DNA of 64,000 nt from Zeimonas arvi (GCF_008039575.1 NZ_VDUY01000009.1:35289-99288), one strand, 5' to 3'. Numbered from the stretch's first letter, positions 48,874-58,845 are shown. The notes: a model not told the origin generated them from the letters alone. Program-made: numbers and translations.

Positions 48874-50315
48874 AGACGGTCTCCATGGCGGCGGGCGCGC
48901 TCGACCGGCTGGCCTCGGTGGCGGACAGCGAGCGCTTCGACCTGGAAGTGCCGGCGGCCGAGCAGCGGTCGCTCGCGGCCGGCTGGCTGGGCCTGGGCGT
49001 GGCCGCGCTGGTCGGCGCCGGCCTGTTCTCCATCCTGCTGGTGCTCGCGCGCACGCCCTGGTTCGCGCAGTGGGTGCCTGCCGGCAACTTCTTCCGCGTG
49101 GCCCTGATCGTGCACGTGGACCTGTCGGTGCTGGTCTGGTTCATCGCGATGGCCGGAATGCTCTGGACCGTCGACAGCTCGGGCAAGCGGATCACGCTCG
49201 GCTGGCTGGCGCTGTTCGTGAGCGCCTCGGGCGCCGCGCTGATCGCCGTCGCCCCATTCACCGGCCCGGCCACGCCGATCATGTCCAACTACGTGCCGGT
49301 GCTCGACAACCACGTGTTCCTGTACGGGCTGGGAGTCATCGGGATCGGCTTCGCGCTGCTGGTGCTGCGCGCCTTCCTGGCGCAGGCGCCGCTGAGCCTG
49401 CGAATGGACGGAGCGGATGCGCTGCGTTTCGGCCTGAAGGCCGCGGCGGTCGCGGCGGCGGTGTCGCTGCTGGCACTCGGCTGGTCGTACTACGAGGTGC
49501 CCCGCGCGCTCGACGCCGGCACCTACTACGAGCTGCTGTTCTGGGGGCCGGGCCACGTGATCCAGTTCGCCTGGACGCTGCTGATGCTGGTCGCCTGGGC
49601 GTGGCTCGCCCAACTGTCCGGATCGCCGCTGCCGTTGCGCCCGAGGGTGGTGGCGCTGGTCTACCTGATCGCGCTGCTGTCGGTGTTCCTGGCGCCGCTG
49701 ATCTACCTCAACTGGACGGTGCTCTCGGTCGAGCACCAGCGGATGATGACCTGGCTGATGCGCTTCGGGGGCGGGCTGGCCATCCTGCCGATGGTGCTGG
49801 CGCTGACGGTGGCGCTGGCCACCGGACGCGCCGCGGCGTCCGCGCAGCGGCCGCTGCGCGCGGCCCTGTTGTGCTCGCTGGCGCTCTTCGCGGTGGGCGG
49901 GATGATCGGGTTCATGATCCGAGGGTCCGACGTCCGGGTGCCGGCCCACTACCATGGCTCCATCGTCGGCGTCACGCTGGCCCTGATGGGCCTGGCCTAC
50001 GCGCTGCTGCCTCGCTTCGGATACCGGGCGCCCGAGGGACGGCTCGCCTTCTGGCAGCCTTGGCTGTACGGCGGAGGCCAGTTGATGCACATCCTTGGTT
50101 TGCTCTGGTCGGGCGGCTACGGCGTCCAGCGCAAGGTCGCCGGGGCCGAGCAGGTGCTGCGCACGCCGCAGGAGGTCTTCGGGATGGGCCTGATGGGACT
50201 GGGTGGCCTGGTGGCGATTGCAGGCGGCATGCTGTTCGTCTGGGTGGTGCTGCGGTCGATGATCGCAGGGCAGGCGGCGCCTCGCAGCCCCGAATCCCGG
50301 GCCGTCCTTCGATGA
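48870..50315 (+). CDS. Divergent heme-copper oxidase subunit I-like protein
   Basis: A 481-aa polytopic protein with about 12 membrane segments. Ligand-like histidines are His82 (IVHVDLSVLVWF), His229 (WGPGHVIQFAW), His289 (SVEHQRMM), His360 and His362 (VPAHYHGSIVG). The CuB pair His-His of other family members is His289-Gln290, and no Tyr sits four residues after His229 (Phe233). The copper site is therefore probably altered or absent while the heme sites could remain. It overlaps its neighbours by 4 bp on both sides. It may be an electron-transfer partner rather than an oxidase. Confidence 0.75.
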   Translation: MKTVSMAAGALDRLASVADSERFDLEVPAAEQRSLAAGWLGLGVAALVGAGLFSILLVLARTPWFAQWVPAGNFFRVALIVHVDLSVLVWFIAMAGMLWTVDSSGKRITLGWLALFVSASGAALIAVAPFTGPATPIMSNYVPVLDNHVFLYGLGVIGIGFALLVLRAFLAQAPLSLRMDGADALRFGLKAAAVAAAVSLLALGWSYYEVPRALDAGTYYELLFWGPGHVIQFAWTLLMLVAWAWLAQLSGSPLPLRPRVVALVYLIALLSVFLAPLIYLNWTVLSVEHQRMMTWLMRFGGGLAILPMVLALTVALATGRAAASAQRPLRAALLCSLALFAVGGMIGFMIRGSDVRVPAHYHGSIVGVTLALMGLAYALLPRFGYRAPEGRLAFWQPWLYGGGQLMHILGLLWSGGYGVQRKVAGAEQVLRTPQEVFGMGLMGLGGLVAIAGGMLFVWVVLRSMIAGQAAPRSPESRAVLR

Positions 50316-51295
50316 AGCGGCTCGCGCTCCTCGCGTGCCTGCTGACCGTCTGCATCACGGCCAGCAGCGCCTTGATCCGGCACTGGCAGGCCGGACTTGG
50401 TTGCGACGCCTGGGGGGCCTGCGCAGCGACCTTCCCGGTGCGCGGCGGCGCCGAAGCCGCGGCCGGAGTGCCGGTCGAACCGCCGCCGGCGATACGGGTG
50501 GCCCGGCTCACGCACCGCGCGAGCGCCTCAGCGGTGGGCCTGCTGGTGGCCGCGATCGCCTTGTTCGGCTGGGCGCGATTCTCCGGGGCGCAACGCGTCG
50601 CCTCGGCGATCGCACTGGCCGACACCGTGTTCCTGGCCTGGCTGGGGCGTTACACGCCGCACGACCTGCCCCTGGTGACGGTGGGCAACGTCGCCGGCGG
50701 CATGGTGCTCGCCGCTGTACTGGCCTGGTTGGCCACGGCCGACGCCGGCCGAGCCGCGCCTCCGGTCGGCCGGGCCGTGACTTCGGCGCCACGGGCCGGC
50801 GGCCCCGCGGGGTTTTCGCTGCTGCTGATGGCCTTGTTGGTGTTCACCGGCACGATGACAAGCGTGCGCGGGGCGGTGGATGCCTGTCCGCAGCTGCTGT
50901 GCCTGGGCGGCGCACGCCTCGAGGCGGCCGCCTTCGATCCGTGGGCCGCGGGCGACCTGGAGCGGCCGGCCGAGATCGGGATGCACCTCGTTCACCGTCT
51001 GCTGGCGCTGGCCTTTGCGGCGGCGGCGCTGTCGGCGGCCAGCCGGGCCTGGCGGAGCGCGGCTGCGTCCGAGCGCGGGCTGGCGGTCGCGATCGCGGTG
51101 CTGGTCGCGACGCAGCTCGCCCTCGGTCTTGCCACGGGCTTCGGCGCGGCGCCGCTGGTCACCGCCACCCTGCACAACGCGGTTGCCGCGCTCTTGGCGT
51201 CGGTGCTGACCGCGCTCGCGGCCGCGGCGCCTCGCGCGACCGCTGCGCCCCGTCTCATGGCCGCGGCGGATCCGGATCGGTTCGCCGGGACGTGA
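50312..51295 (+). CDS. ctaA: CtaA/COX15-type heme A synthase-like protein
   Basis: A 327-aa membrane protein of the CtaA family. Conserved points are GLGCDAWGACAATFP (paired Cys in the first outer loop), ARLTHRASASAVGLLVA, a central RGAVDACPQLLCLGG, IGMHLVHRLLALAF and a late LHNAVAALL, which give the four heme-contacting His. The repeated 4-helix halves are visible. Together with CtaB it would convert heme B to heme A for the neighbouring reductase. Its last 41 bp overlap the convergent phosphoesterase gene. Confidence 0.85.
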   Translation: MKRLALLACLLTVCITASSALIRHWQAGLGCDAWGACAATFPVRGGAEAAAGVPVEPPPAIRVARLTHRASASAVGLLVAAIALFGWARFSGAQRVASAIALADTVFLAWLGRYTPHDLPLVTVGNVAGGMVLAAVLAWLATADAGRAAPPVGRAVTSAPRAGGPAGFSLLLMALLVFTGTMTSVRGAVDACPQLLCLGGARLEAAAFDPWAAGDLERPAEIGMHLVHRLLALAFAAAALSAASRAWRSAAASERGLAVAIAVLVATQLALGLATGFGAAPLVTATLHNAVAALLASVLTALAAAAPRATAAPRLMAAADPDRFAGT

Positions 51296-52274
51296 TCCGG
51301 AACGGCTCGTCCGCAGCCGGGTCGACGTCGATCCGCACCCACAGGTTCGAGAAGGGCGAACCGTAGCTCTCGACCCTGAGCAGGCGCTCGCCCAGGCGCT
51401 CGACCGAATGCCGGTGGGTGTCGCCGTGCAGGAACAAGGTGTGGCCCGGGAAACGGGCGGCGAGCCCCTCCAGCAGGCGCTGGAAGCTCGCGTAATGACC
51501 TCCGGCCGAGCGGCCGAAATGCGGGTTCGCCTGGCCGATCACCACGATCGCGCCGAGCCGGTCGCGCGTGGCGATCGCGTAGGCCTCGCGCAGCCAGGCC
51601 TCGTTCCAGCGCTCGCGCGCCGCGCGGCTGCCCGGATGCCGCTTCTCGACCTCGCGCGCATTTCGGCTACCGGGCAGGTTGATCGTGGCGAACAGCGTGC
51701 CGCCGGCCCGCCAGCGGAGGTTTTCCGGCGGTCCGCCCGGGGTGGCGTCGGCTTGCCGCCGGAGCACGAGGGGCTCGACACCGGGCGCCGACTCGGCGTC
51801 GAGGCCCGGCCTGCCGCCGAGCGCGTCGGCATCGGCGAAGAACAGGCGGCGCAGCGCCGCCAGCCGCTCCAGCGGATCGAAGCCGCCGGCGCGCGAGTGA
51901 TGGCAGTCCGCCCATTCGTTGTCGCCGGGCGTGAAGACCAGCGGCACCGGGCTCCGGTCAAGCAGCGCGTGGCGTTCGGCGAGCAGCGCGTCGTCGCAGG
52001 ATTCCCAGCTCCCCTTCAGGTCGCCGGCGTGGACCACGAAGGCGATGTCCTCGTCGAGCGAATCGAAGATCTGCCCGACCATCGGGACCTCGAGCGCGAA
52101 ATAAGGGAGGTCGCCGATCAGCGCGAAGGACACCGCACCTTGCGTCGCGGGGCCGTCGGCCCGGGCAGGGGAAGTGCCTGCGCCGGCCGCCATGCAGAGC
52201 GTGGTCGCCAGCGCGGCCGCGAGCGCGCGAGGGCCGCCGCGCAATGCGCCCCGGGCGGACGGGCGCCCCCTCAC
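51255..52274 (-). CDS. Secreted metallophosphoesterase
   Basis: A 339-aa calcineurin-like phosphoesterase with a signal peptide ([17 protein letters not shown], cleavage near SPARA). The metal motifs are visible as [39 protein letters not shown] and [14 protein letters not shown] 52274 overlaps the mutS stop by 4 bp, so it is coupled to mutS. It belongs to a periplasmic branch without an assigned substrate. Confidence 0.85.
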   Translation of the reverse strand: MRGRPSARGALRGGPRALAAALATTLCMAAGAGTSPARADGPATQGAVSFALIGDLPYFALEVPMVGQIFDSLDEDIAFVVHAGDLKGSWESCDDALLAERHALLDRSPVPLVFTPGDNEWADCHHSRAGGFDPLERLAALRRLFFADADALGGRPGLDAESAPGVEPLVLRRQADATPGGPPENLRWRAGGTLFATINLPGSRNAREVEKRHPGSRAARERWNEAWLREAYAIATRDRLGAIVVIGQANPHFGRSAGGHYASFQRLLEGLAARFPGHTLFLHGDTHRHSVERLGERLLRVESYGSPFSNLWVRIDVDPAADEPFRITSRRTDPDPPRP

Positions 52275-54991
52275 GTCTTGCCTGCGTCGAGGCGCTCGCG
52301 CAGCGAATACAGCAGCGCCAGCGCCTCGCGCGCGCTGAGCGCGTCGGGGTCGAGCTCGCGCAGTCGCTCCAGCACCTCGGACTCGGTGGCGCGGTGGGCG
52401 GCGTCGGCCGAGACGGAGCGTTCGCGCGCCTCGGTGTCGCCTGGCCGGCCGGCGGGCGGGCCGTCCCCGGAGGGCATCGCGAACAGGTCGAGCTGCTCGT
52501 CCTCGGCGCGGGCCCGCGCCTCGAGCTCGCCGAGCACCTTGTCGGCGGCGCGGATGACTGCCGCCGGCATGCCGGCGAGCCGGGCGACCTGGATGCCGTA
52601 GCTGCGGCTGGCCGGTCCGTCGCGCACCTCGTGCAGGAACACGATGCCGCCGCGGTGCTCGGCGGCGGCCAGGTGCAGGTTGATCGCCTGGGGGTGCGTG
52701 GCCGCCAGGCGCGTGAGCTCGAAGTAGTGCGTCGCGAACAAGGTCAGCGCGCGGTTGTGCGCAAGCAGGCGCACGGCGATCGCGTGCGCCAGGGCAAGTC
52801 CGTCGAAGGTCGAGGTGCCGCGGCCGATCTCGTCCATCAGCACCAGCGAGCGCTCGGTGGCCGCGTGGAGGATCGCGGCCGCTTCGGTCATCTCGACCAT
52901 GAAGGTCGAGCGGCCGCCGGCCAGGTCGTCTGAGGCGCCCACCCGGGTGAAGATGCGGTCGAGCGGGCCGATCTCGCAGTCGTCGGCGGGCACGAAGCTG
53001 CCGCAGCAGGCAAGCAGCGCGATCAAGGCCACCGATCGCATGTAGGTCGACTTGCCGCCCATGTTGGGGCCGGTGAGCAGCAACATGCGCCGGTTCTCGC
53101 GCATCACGCAGTCGTTCGGAACGTAATGCTCCACGCCGGCCTCGACGACCGGGTGGCGGCCCGCGCGGATCTCGATGCCCGGCGCCGGCGAGAAGCGCGG
53201 GCGCACCCAGCGCAGCGTGTGCGCGCGCTGCGCGAAGGCGGCCAGCACGTCGAGTTGGGCGGCCGCGTGGCCTGCCCGCTGCCACAGACCCACGTTCGGC
53301 GCGAGCGACTCGACCAGCGCTTCGTAGAGTTGGCGCTCCAGCGCCAGCGCACGTTCGCGCGCCGAAAGCGCCTTGTCCTCGAAGGCCCTGAGCTCGGGCG
53401 TGATGTAGCGCTCGGCGTTCTTCAGCGTCTGGCGCCTGCGGTAGTCGTCGGGCACCTTGTCGGCTTGTCCGCGGCTCACCTCGATGAAGAAGCCATGCAC
53501 GGCGTTGTAGCCCACGCGCAGGTTGGCGATGCCTGAGCGCTCGCGCTCGCGCTGCTCCATGGCGGCCAGCACGCTGTCGCAATCGCGGTCGATCGCACGC
53601 AGCTCGTCGAGGGCGGGATCGTGGCCATCGCGGATCACGCCGCCGTCGCGTGCCAGCGCAGGCGGTTCGTCGACCAGCGCGGCGGCGATCGGGGCGAAGG
53701 CGGCGTCGGGCAACGTGAGCGCGTCGAGCAGGCTTCCGAACAAGGCAGGATCGAGCGCGCGCAGGCGCTCGCACAGGCGGCGGATCGCCGGCTCGGCGTC
53801 GCGCAGCGCGGCCAGCTCGCGCGGGCGGACCGAGCACAGGGCGATGCGGGCGGCGATGCGCTCAAGGTCGGGAAGTTCGCGCAGGTCGGCCAGCACCGCC
53901 TCGTAACGCATGCCTGCCTCGTCGACCAGCAACGCCTCCACGCAGGCATGGCGCCGCGCGGCGTCGCGCTGGGCTCGCAGCGGTTCGAGCAGCCAGCGCC
54001 GCATCAGCCGGCCGCCGGCGCTGGTGGCGCAGCGATCGAGCAGCCTGAGCAGCGACGGCCCGTCGTCGCCGCGCATCGTTTCCACGATCTCGAGATTGCG
54101 CCGGGCGGCCGCGTCGAGCACCACGAACTCGTCGCCCGCGAACACCCGCAGGCCCTGCAGGTGCGAGGGCGCCTGGCCCTGGGTGCGCTCCACGTAGTCG
54201 AGCAGGGCGCCGCCGGCGGCCACCGCGGCAGCCAGATCCTCGGCGCCGAAGCCGGCCAGGTCGCGGGTGCCCAGCAGCTCGGTGAGCCGGCGGCGGGCGC
54301 GGGTCTCGTCGAACTGCCAGCGCGGCGCCCGGGCGAAGGCCGCGCCCACCAGCGCATCGGCCAGCGCCTCGGGCAGCTTCGCGTCGTCGGGCAGCACCAC
54401 CTCGGCCGGGCGCAGCCGGTCGAGCTCGCGCGCGAAGGCGTCGGGGGCGAGCTCGGCCAGCCAGCATTCGCCGCTGGCCACCACCATCCAGGCCAGGCCC
54501 AACCGCGCGCCCGGGGCGTTCGCTGCGCCCGGCAGCACCGCGAGCAGGATCCGGTCGTCGCGGTCGGGCAGGAGCTGCGCGTCGGTGAGCGTGCCGGGGG
54601 TGACGATCCGGACGACCTTGCGCTCGACCGGGCCCTTGGAAGTCGCCGGGTCGCCGATCTGTTCGCAGACGGCGACCGATTCGCCCAGCCGGATCAGCCG
54701 CGCCAGGTACTGCTCCACCGAGTGCACCGGCACCCCGGCCATCGGGATCGGCTCGCCGGCCGAGGCGCCGCGCTTCGTGAGCGTGATGCCGAGCAGCCGC
54801 GCGGCGCGCTCGGCGTCGCCGTAGAACAGTTCGTAGAAGTCGCCCATCCGGTAGAACATCAGGCGCTCCGGATGCTCGGCCTTGATGCGCAGGTACTGCT
54901 GCATCATCGGGGTGTGGCCGGCGAGATCGTCGTCCGGAAAGCCGCGCCTGACCGTGCTCTTCTGATCTTCTGATTCTTTATTTTCAGTCAC
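52271..54991 (-). CDS. mutS: MutS, DNA mismatch recognition ATPase
   Basis: A 906-aa mismatch sensor. The mismatch-binding [11 protein letters not shown], the ABC-ATPase Walker A in [32 protein letters not shown] (Walker B) and [10 protein letters not shown] are all intact. GTG 54991 is the only good start. The first dozen codons are A/T-rich ([12 protein letters not shown]), unlike the rest of the gene, and adjoin the island integrase. The metallophosphoesterase gene is translationally coupled downstream. Confidence 0.96.
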   Translation of the reverse strand: MTENKESEDQKSTVRRGFPDDDLAGHTPMMQQYLRIKAEHPERLMFYRMGDFYELFYGDAERAARLLGITLTKRGASAGEPIPMAGVPVHSVEQYLARLIRLGESVAVCEQIGDPATSKGPVERKVVRIVTPGTLTDAQLLPDRDDRILLAVLPGAANAPGARLGLAWMVVASGECWLAELAPDAFARELDRLRPAEVVLPDDAKLPEALADALVGAAFARAPRWQFDETRARRRLTELLGTRDLAGFGAEDLAAAVAAGGALLDYVERTQGQAPSHLQGLRVFAGDEFVVLDAAARRNLEIVETMRGDDGPSLLRLLDRCATSAGGRLMRRWLLEPLRAQRDAARRHACVEALLVDEAGMRYEAVLADLRELPDLERIAARIALCSVRPRELAALRDAEPAIRRLCERLRALDPALFGSLLDALTLPDAAFAPIAAALVDEPPALARDGGVIRDGHDPALDELRAIDRDCDSVLAAMEQRERERSGIANLRVGYNAVHGFFIEVSRGQADKVPDDYRRRQTLKNAERYITPELRAFEDKALSARERALALERQLYEALVESLAPNVGLWQRAGHAAAQLDVLAAFAQRAHTLRWVRPRFSPAPGIEIRAGRHPVVEAGVEHYVPNDCVMRENRRMLLLTGPNMGGKSTYMRSVALIALLACCGSFVPADDCEIGPLDRIFTRVGASDDLAGGRSTFMVEMTEAAAILHAATERSLVLMDEIGRGTSTFDGLALAHAIAVRLLAHNRALTLFATHYFELTRLAATHPQAINLHLAAAEHRGGIVFLHEVRDGPASRSYGIQVARLAGMPAAVIRAADKVLGELEARARAEDEQLDLFAMPSGDGPPAGRPGDTEARERSVSADAAHRATESEVLERLRELDPDALSAREALALLYSLRERLDAGKT

Positions 54992-55021
54992 TTACGGAGA
55001 CTCACGATGCACGGCGGATTC

Positions 55022-55101
55022 TCTGGGTGTGCGTTGATGTGCATGTTTGTGCACCCCAATGAACCAAGTCCAGTATAGTTTTCAGTATAGGTTTTTGGAT
55101 C
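55022..55101. repeat. Short direct repeats between mutS and the integrase gene
   Basis: Three TGTGC units (TGTGCGT, TGTGCAT, TTGTGCAC) occur between 55028 and 55053. Two CAGTATAG copies follow about 14 bp apart (near 55071 and 55083), then a related CAGTGTATGG. On the minus strand the second set reads TATACT twice, a possible -10 towards mutS. They may be integrase/excisionase arm sites, repressor sites, or part of the attachment site. Confidence 0.45.
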
Positions 55102-56399
55102 ATCAGTGTATGGGCACACTCAAACATCTTACCGGGCTGGATGTCTCGCGCCACAAGCATGGAGACCCGCCGCTGGTCGACGACGGGTATCCAGGCTTGC
55201 GGCTGGAGGCCCTGCTACCACTTAAAGACGGCGGCAGACGCGGCAGCTGGATCTACCGATACCGGACGAAGGCCGGACATCTCAAGCAGATCAAGCTGGG
55301 TCAGTTTCCTGTCATGAGCCTCGCCGACGCGCGCAAGGCTTGGGCTGAGCAGAAGAAAATTCGCGACGACCCCTTGCGCGGCGATCCACGAATCGAACTG
55401 AACAAGGTCAAGACGGCCAGCCGACGCGCACATGCCGAGAAGCGGCAGGCGGCCTACTCGGTCAAGGACCTCTGCGACCATTATCTGGAAGAGCATGTCG
55501 ACAAGGTTCGGAAGCGCTCGGACGAGCCCCGAAGGTTGTTAGAGAGAGAGGTCGTTCCGGTGCTGGGGTCGAGAGCGGCGATCGGGATTCTTCGAAAGGA
55601 CGTTCATGAGCTGGTCCAAGGCATCGTTGACCGGGATGCGCCTCGCGTCGCGGGGATGGTCCGCCTGGAGCTGCGCGCGGCGTTTGAGCACGCCATCAGC
55701 GCAGGCCGCCTTCCCGCGGAGCACGCGAACCCTTGCGACAAGGTGAAGGCCCCGCCGCAGCGCAAGCGCCAGCGCACCTTCAGCGAGAGCGAGTTGACCG
55801 CCTTCCTTCGCTGGCTCCCCACGGCGCGTGTGAGCCGTTCCGTTCGGGATGCGATGCAGCTCGAACTGCTCACGACCGCACGCCAGGGCGAGATCGTGGC
55901 TATGGAATGGCGGCACATCGACGAGGCCAGGGCTATCTGGCATCAGCCAACCAGCAAGAACGCTCGGCCGCACGATGTGATGCTGTCGCGGCAAGCTCTG
56001 GCCATCATCGAAGCACGCCGCGGCCTTCATGCGCAGTGGGTGTTTCCCCGGCCTGACGGGGCAGGGCACATCGCATCGAAGGCTATCGGCATCCAGCAGT
56101 ATGCCGCCAAGGCGACGCTTGGCTTCAGCGACTGGACTGTTCACGATCTGCGTCGGACGGCGCTCACGGGGCTCGCCAAGCTCGGGTGCCCGCGTGTCGT
56201 GCAGGACCGCATCTCGAATCACTTCGACTCGTCCGTGGCCGCCATCTACGACCGCCATCAGTACGACGACGAGGCGCGCTCGTGGTTGCAGACCTGGGCG
56301 GATTACCTCGACAAGGTATCGCCTCGGGCGGCAGGGGCAGATTTGCTTATGGAGATGGGGGGCGAGGTGAGCAACGAGAAGAGCGAGGCCAGAGCGTGA
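55059..56399 (+). CDS. Tyrosine-type integrase of the island
   Basis: A tyrosine recombinase of the P4-like group, 446 aa from ATG 55059, or 429 aa from ATG 55110, which may be the true start since the region between holds the repeats. The N-terminal arm-binding DUF4102-like part (RGSWIYRYRTKAGHLKQIKLG, MSLADARKAW) precedes a core-binding domain and the catalytic domain: Arg in TTARQGEIV, His-x-x-Arg in HDLRRTALT, and nucleophile Tyr in AAIYDRHQY. It starts head-to-head with mutS and overlaps the next gene by 4 bp. No tRNA gene is at the junction. Confidence 0.92.
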   Translation: MNQVQYSFQYRFLDHQCMGTLKHLTGLDVSRHKHGDPPLVDDGYPGLRLEALLPLKDGGRRGSWIYRYRTKAGHLKQIKLGQFPVMSLADARKAWAEQKKIRDDPLRGDPRIELNKVKTASRRAHAEKRQAAYSVKDLCDHYLEEHVDKVRKRSDEPRRLLEREVVPVLGSRAAIGILRKDVHELVQGIVDRDAPRVAGMVRLELRAAFEHAISAGRLPAEHANPCDKVKAPPQRKRQRTFSESELTAFLRWLPTARVSRSVRDAMQLELLTTARQGEIVAMEWRHIDEARAIWHQPTSKNARPHDVMLSRQALAIIEARRGLHAQWVFPRPDGAGHIASKAIGIQQYAAKATLGFSDWTVHDLRRTALTGLAKLGCPRVVQDRISNHFDSSVAAIYDRHQYDDEARSWLQTWADYLDKVSPRAAGADLLMEMGGEVSNEKSEARA

Positions 56400-57259
56400 A
56401 AAGTGCCCCCACCATAGTCAGCACCTGGGCTCTAGCTTGGCTTGCTCGCGTTCCCGCGAACAATCCGAATCGCGGGGTCGTGGCGCGGCTCGTTGACGAC
56501 CCGAGGATGCTGGACGCGTGGCGCAGCCTGGCGCGGTTGGCAGTTCGCGATGAGTGGTACTACGAGCGCTACATCGAGTTTGTCACCGATGCGTCGCCAT
56601 TTTCCAGCACCGACAGCTCGGATGCGAATGTGGGGTCGTTCCCCGGGCCGCAGGAGCTTGCCATGGTGAATTTTGCGAACGCTTGCCTGTTGGCATACGG
56701 GTTCTACGCCCATGTTCTCCCTGCGAAGCCGGCAAGCGAGATTCGCGAGGATTGGATGACGATTGCGCTGAATTCGGCGGAGATTGCGCGAAAGCTTCAG
56801 GCCTTGAAGATCGAGACGGCGCGGGCGAACGATCTTGCGTATCTACTGAATACGATGCTTCGTAGGCGTGGCGCTGCCGAGGGCGACATCGCAAAGGTGA
56901 CAAGTGTGCTTCGTCATTTGCCGACGGGGCTCGCCGATAGGGGGGATTACGGCGGGTCTAGCTCGCTAACGAGCTCGGACTTTCTGGAAGAGCTCGAAAG
57001 CATTGCGCGGAAGAGGGCGCGCGTGAGGCCCGAGGGGCCGCGCAAAAGGACGCCGGAAGTCATGCGCCGGACGGTCGTCCTGGACGAATTGTGCAAGTTC
57101 GCCAAACGCACGTACAAACGTCCGCCCGCGCAGGCCATCGCCACAGCCGTTGAGGTTGTTCTTGACAGTCAGACGCCACTGGATGTGCGCCAGGTGCGCG
57201 AGAAGCTCGGGTCAATTCGGGAGCCGCGCGCGGAAGATTACGGGGGATATTTCCGCTGA
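56396..57259 (+). CDS. Unknown island protein
   Basis: A 287-aa protein, GTG 56396 overlapping the integrase stop (GTGA). No family is recognised. The N-terminal half is acidic and helical (NPNRGVVARLVDDPRML, WYYERYIEFVTDASP). The C-terminal half is basic and helical (ARKRARVRPEGPRKRTPEVMRR, CKFAKRTYKRPPAQAIATAVEVVLD). Coupling to the integrase suggests a role in regulation or DNA handling, but this is positional only. Confidence 0.7.
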   Translation: MKSAPTIVSTWALAWLARVPANNPNRGVVARLVDDPRMLDAWRSLARLAVRDEWYYERYIEFVTDASPFSSTDSSDANVGSFPGPQELAMVNFANACLLAYGFYAHVLPAKPASEIREDWMTIALNSAEIARKLQALKIETARANDLAYLLNTMLRRRGAAEGDIAKVTSVLRHLPTGLADRGDYGGSSSLTSSDFLEELESIARKRARVRPEGPRKRTPEVMRRTVVLDELCKFAKRTYKRPPAQAIATAVEVVLDSQTPLDVRQVREKLGSIREPRAEDYGGYFR

Positions 57260-57331
57260 ATCCTCCTGTCGAGTTTGATAGCAGGATTCGAAGATGTGCC
57301 TGTCTACACGCCACTCCACAGGAGAGTTGAG

Positions 57332-57556
57332 ATGGGTACAGAAGCACCGCAACTTGCGTATGCGATTCGTGAATTCTGTCGATCGGCACGAATCAGCGCG
57401 TCATTTTTCTACAGGTTGTGCCGGGAAGGGCAGGGTCCGACGACGTTCAAAGTTGGGCGCAGACGCTACGTCGGCGTTGAAGCAGCGCGCGCCTGGTTGG
57501 AGCGGCGAGAAGAGCTGACCGCGGAGGTCGGTGGGCGGACTGGGAGGCAGGCATGA
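57332..57556 (+). CDS. Small winged-helix/AlpA-like DNA-binding protein
   Basis: A 74-aa protein with the MerR/excisionase-type helix-turn-helix layout: AYAIREFCRSARISASFFYRLCREGQGPTTFKVGRRRYV followed by a short helix (EAARAWLERREEL). AGGAGAG lies 6 bp before ATG 57332. AlpA/Xis-like proteins activate integrase genes or promote excision in phages and satellites. It overlaps the primase gene by 4 bp. Confidence 0.8.
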   Translation: MGTEAPQLAYAIREFCRSARISASFFYRLCREGQGPTTFKVGRRRYVGVEAARAWLERREELTAEVGGRTGRQA

Positions 57557-58845
57557 ACCGGCCCCGGCTGTCATCGGCGAAGCCCCCTGCGCTTCAAGAC
57601 ACGGCCGCCGCGCCCAATCGATCGGGGTTGCGGGTTCGTCGGAAGGGAAAGGGGTCGAAATCCGAGATTCACGGCCCTACCGGAGGCACCCGTACGCTGG
57701 TCACGATCCTTCAGTCCCACAGGGGAACCACGAGCAAAGTCATCAAGCAGGGCTCTGCGGGCGGAATCGAGGTGATTGAGTTCAATGCCGGAAAGTGGTT
57801 CACCAGCGTGGCATGGGAGGTAGGTAATATCGAGGAGCTCTCCGCTCTGCTTTCCGCACTTGAGCGCATGGAGCGCGAGCTCGTCATTCGCGGTCAGCCG
57901 GTTCCCGAATTCTTCACTCCCTGGGAGACCCGGCGCCTGAAAAAGAACTTTCAGACGCCCTCGGAGGGGTTGCCGTGGGTGATGATCGACTTCGACAAGA
58001 TCAAGCTCCCCAGGGGGCTACGCTGCAAGCTCGATGACCGCCGGGTACGGGAGCACGTGATCGGGCTCTTGCCCGCCGAATTCCACGACGCCAGCTACCA
58101 CTGGCAACTGTCATCAACGGCGGGACTCTACAAGACGGGCGTGGCGTCGCTGCATGCCTGGTTCTGGCTTGCGCGCCCCATTCCGGACGCCGACCTGAAA
58201 CGGTGGGCCAAGTCTGTGAACGAGCGGGCGGGTTACAAGCTGGTCGATCCCGCGGTATTCGCCGACGTCCAGCCGCACTACACGGCAGCACCGGTGTTCG
58301 AGGGCGTGGAGAACCCGTACCCGATCCGCTCTGGCCTGGAACGAAAGAAGCTTGACGCGGTCGCCATCGAACTGCCGCCGTTGCCTCGGGCGAAACGTCG
58401 CAGTGGTGGCCGCGCGATGACTGCTGAGTCCTCAGTCGGGTTCGAGGGCTGGCTCGCGCGCATCGGCGACCACGCAGGCGGGGAAGGATTCCATGAACCG
58501 ATCATCCGGGCCGCCGCGAGCTACGTTGCGACCTACGGACGCGACGGTACCGATGTGGATGCGCTTTACGAGCGCATTCGGGCCGTCGTCCTTGCCGCTG
58601 ATGGATCCGCGCACGCCGGGGGCTACGTCGAGCACATGGCGAGCCGGGAGCACATCGTCCCCGCGATCGAGGGGGCGCTCGGGAAGTTCGGCGACCAGCC
58701 GAGCGCTCGGCGCAAGTCCCGCAGCCTGGAGGGCGTGGAGCCTCACTTCCCCGGGGAGTGCGCAGAGGCCAGCGAAGCATCGGCGGCCCTGGAAGCCTCC
58801 TTGCGCGACTTCTTCTCGGACAAGAAGTGCCTGCGGCGCATGTAA
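57553..58845 (+). CDS. Archaeo-eukaryotic-type primase-like replication protein
   Basis: A 430-aa protein. The central part shows the AEP primase pattern: a two-Asp motif in WVMIDFDKIKL (Asp146, Asp148) and a Ser-x-His-type motif in WQLSSTAGLYKTGVASLHAWFWL (Ser187/188, His201), as in plasmid and satellite prim-pol proteins. The N-terminal 60 residues are basic and low-complexity. The C-terminal part is helical. Its 3' end overlaps the helicase frame by at least 19 bp, so the two act as a primase-helicase pair. The assignment rests on motifs only. Confidence 0.7.
   Translation: MNRPRLSSAKPPALQDTAAAPNRSGLRVRRKGKGSKSEIHGPTGGTRTLVTILQSHRGTTSKVIKQGSAGGIEVIEFNAGKWFTSVAWEVGNIEELSALLSALERMERELVIRGQPVPEFFTPWETRRLKKNFQTPSEGLPWVMIDFDKIKLPRGLRCKLDDRRVREHVIGLLPAEFHDASYHWQLSSTAGLYKTGVASLHAWFWLARPIPDADLKRWAKSVNERAGYKLVDPAVFADVQPHYTAAPVFEGVENPYPIRSGLERKKLDAVAIELPPLPRAKRRSGGRAMTAESSVGFEGWLARIGDHAGGEGFHEPIIRAAASYVATYGRDGTDVDALYERIRAVVLAADGSAHAGGYVEHMASREHIVPAIEGALGKFGDQPSARRKSRSLEGVEPHFPGECAEASEASAALEASLRDFFSDKKCLRRM

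Noticed and set aside
54991..55110. tRNA gene as the integration site of the island
   Set aside because: No cloverleaf-like sequence or tRNA 3' end was found next to the integrase.
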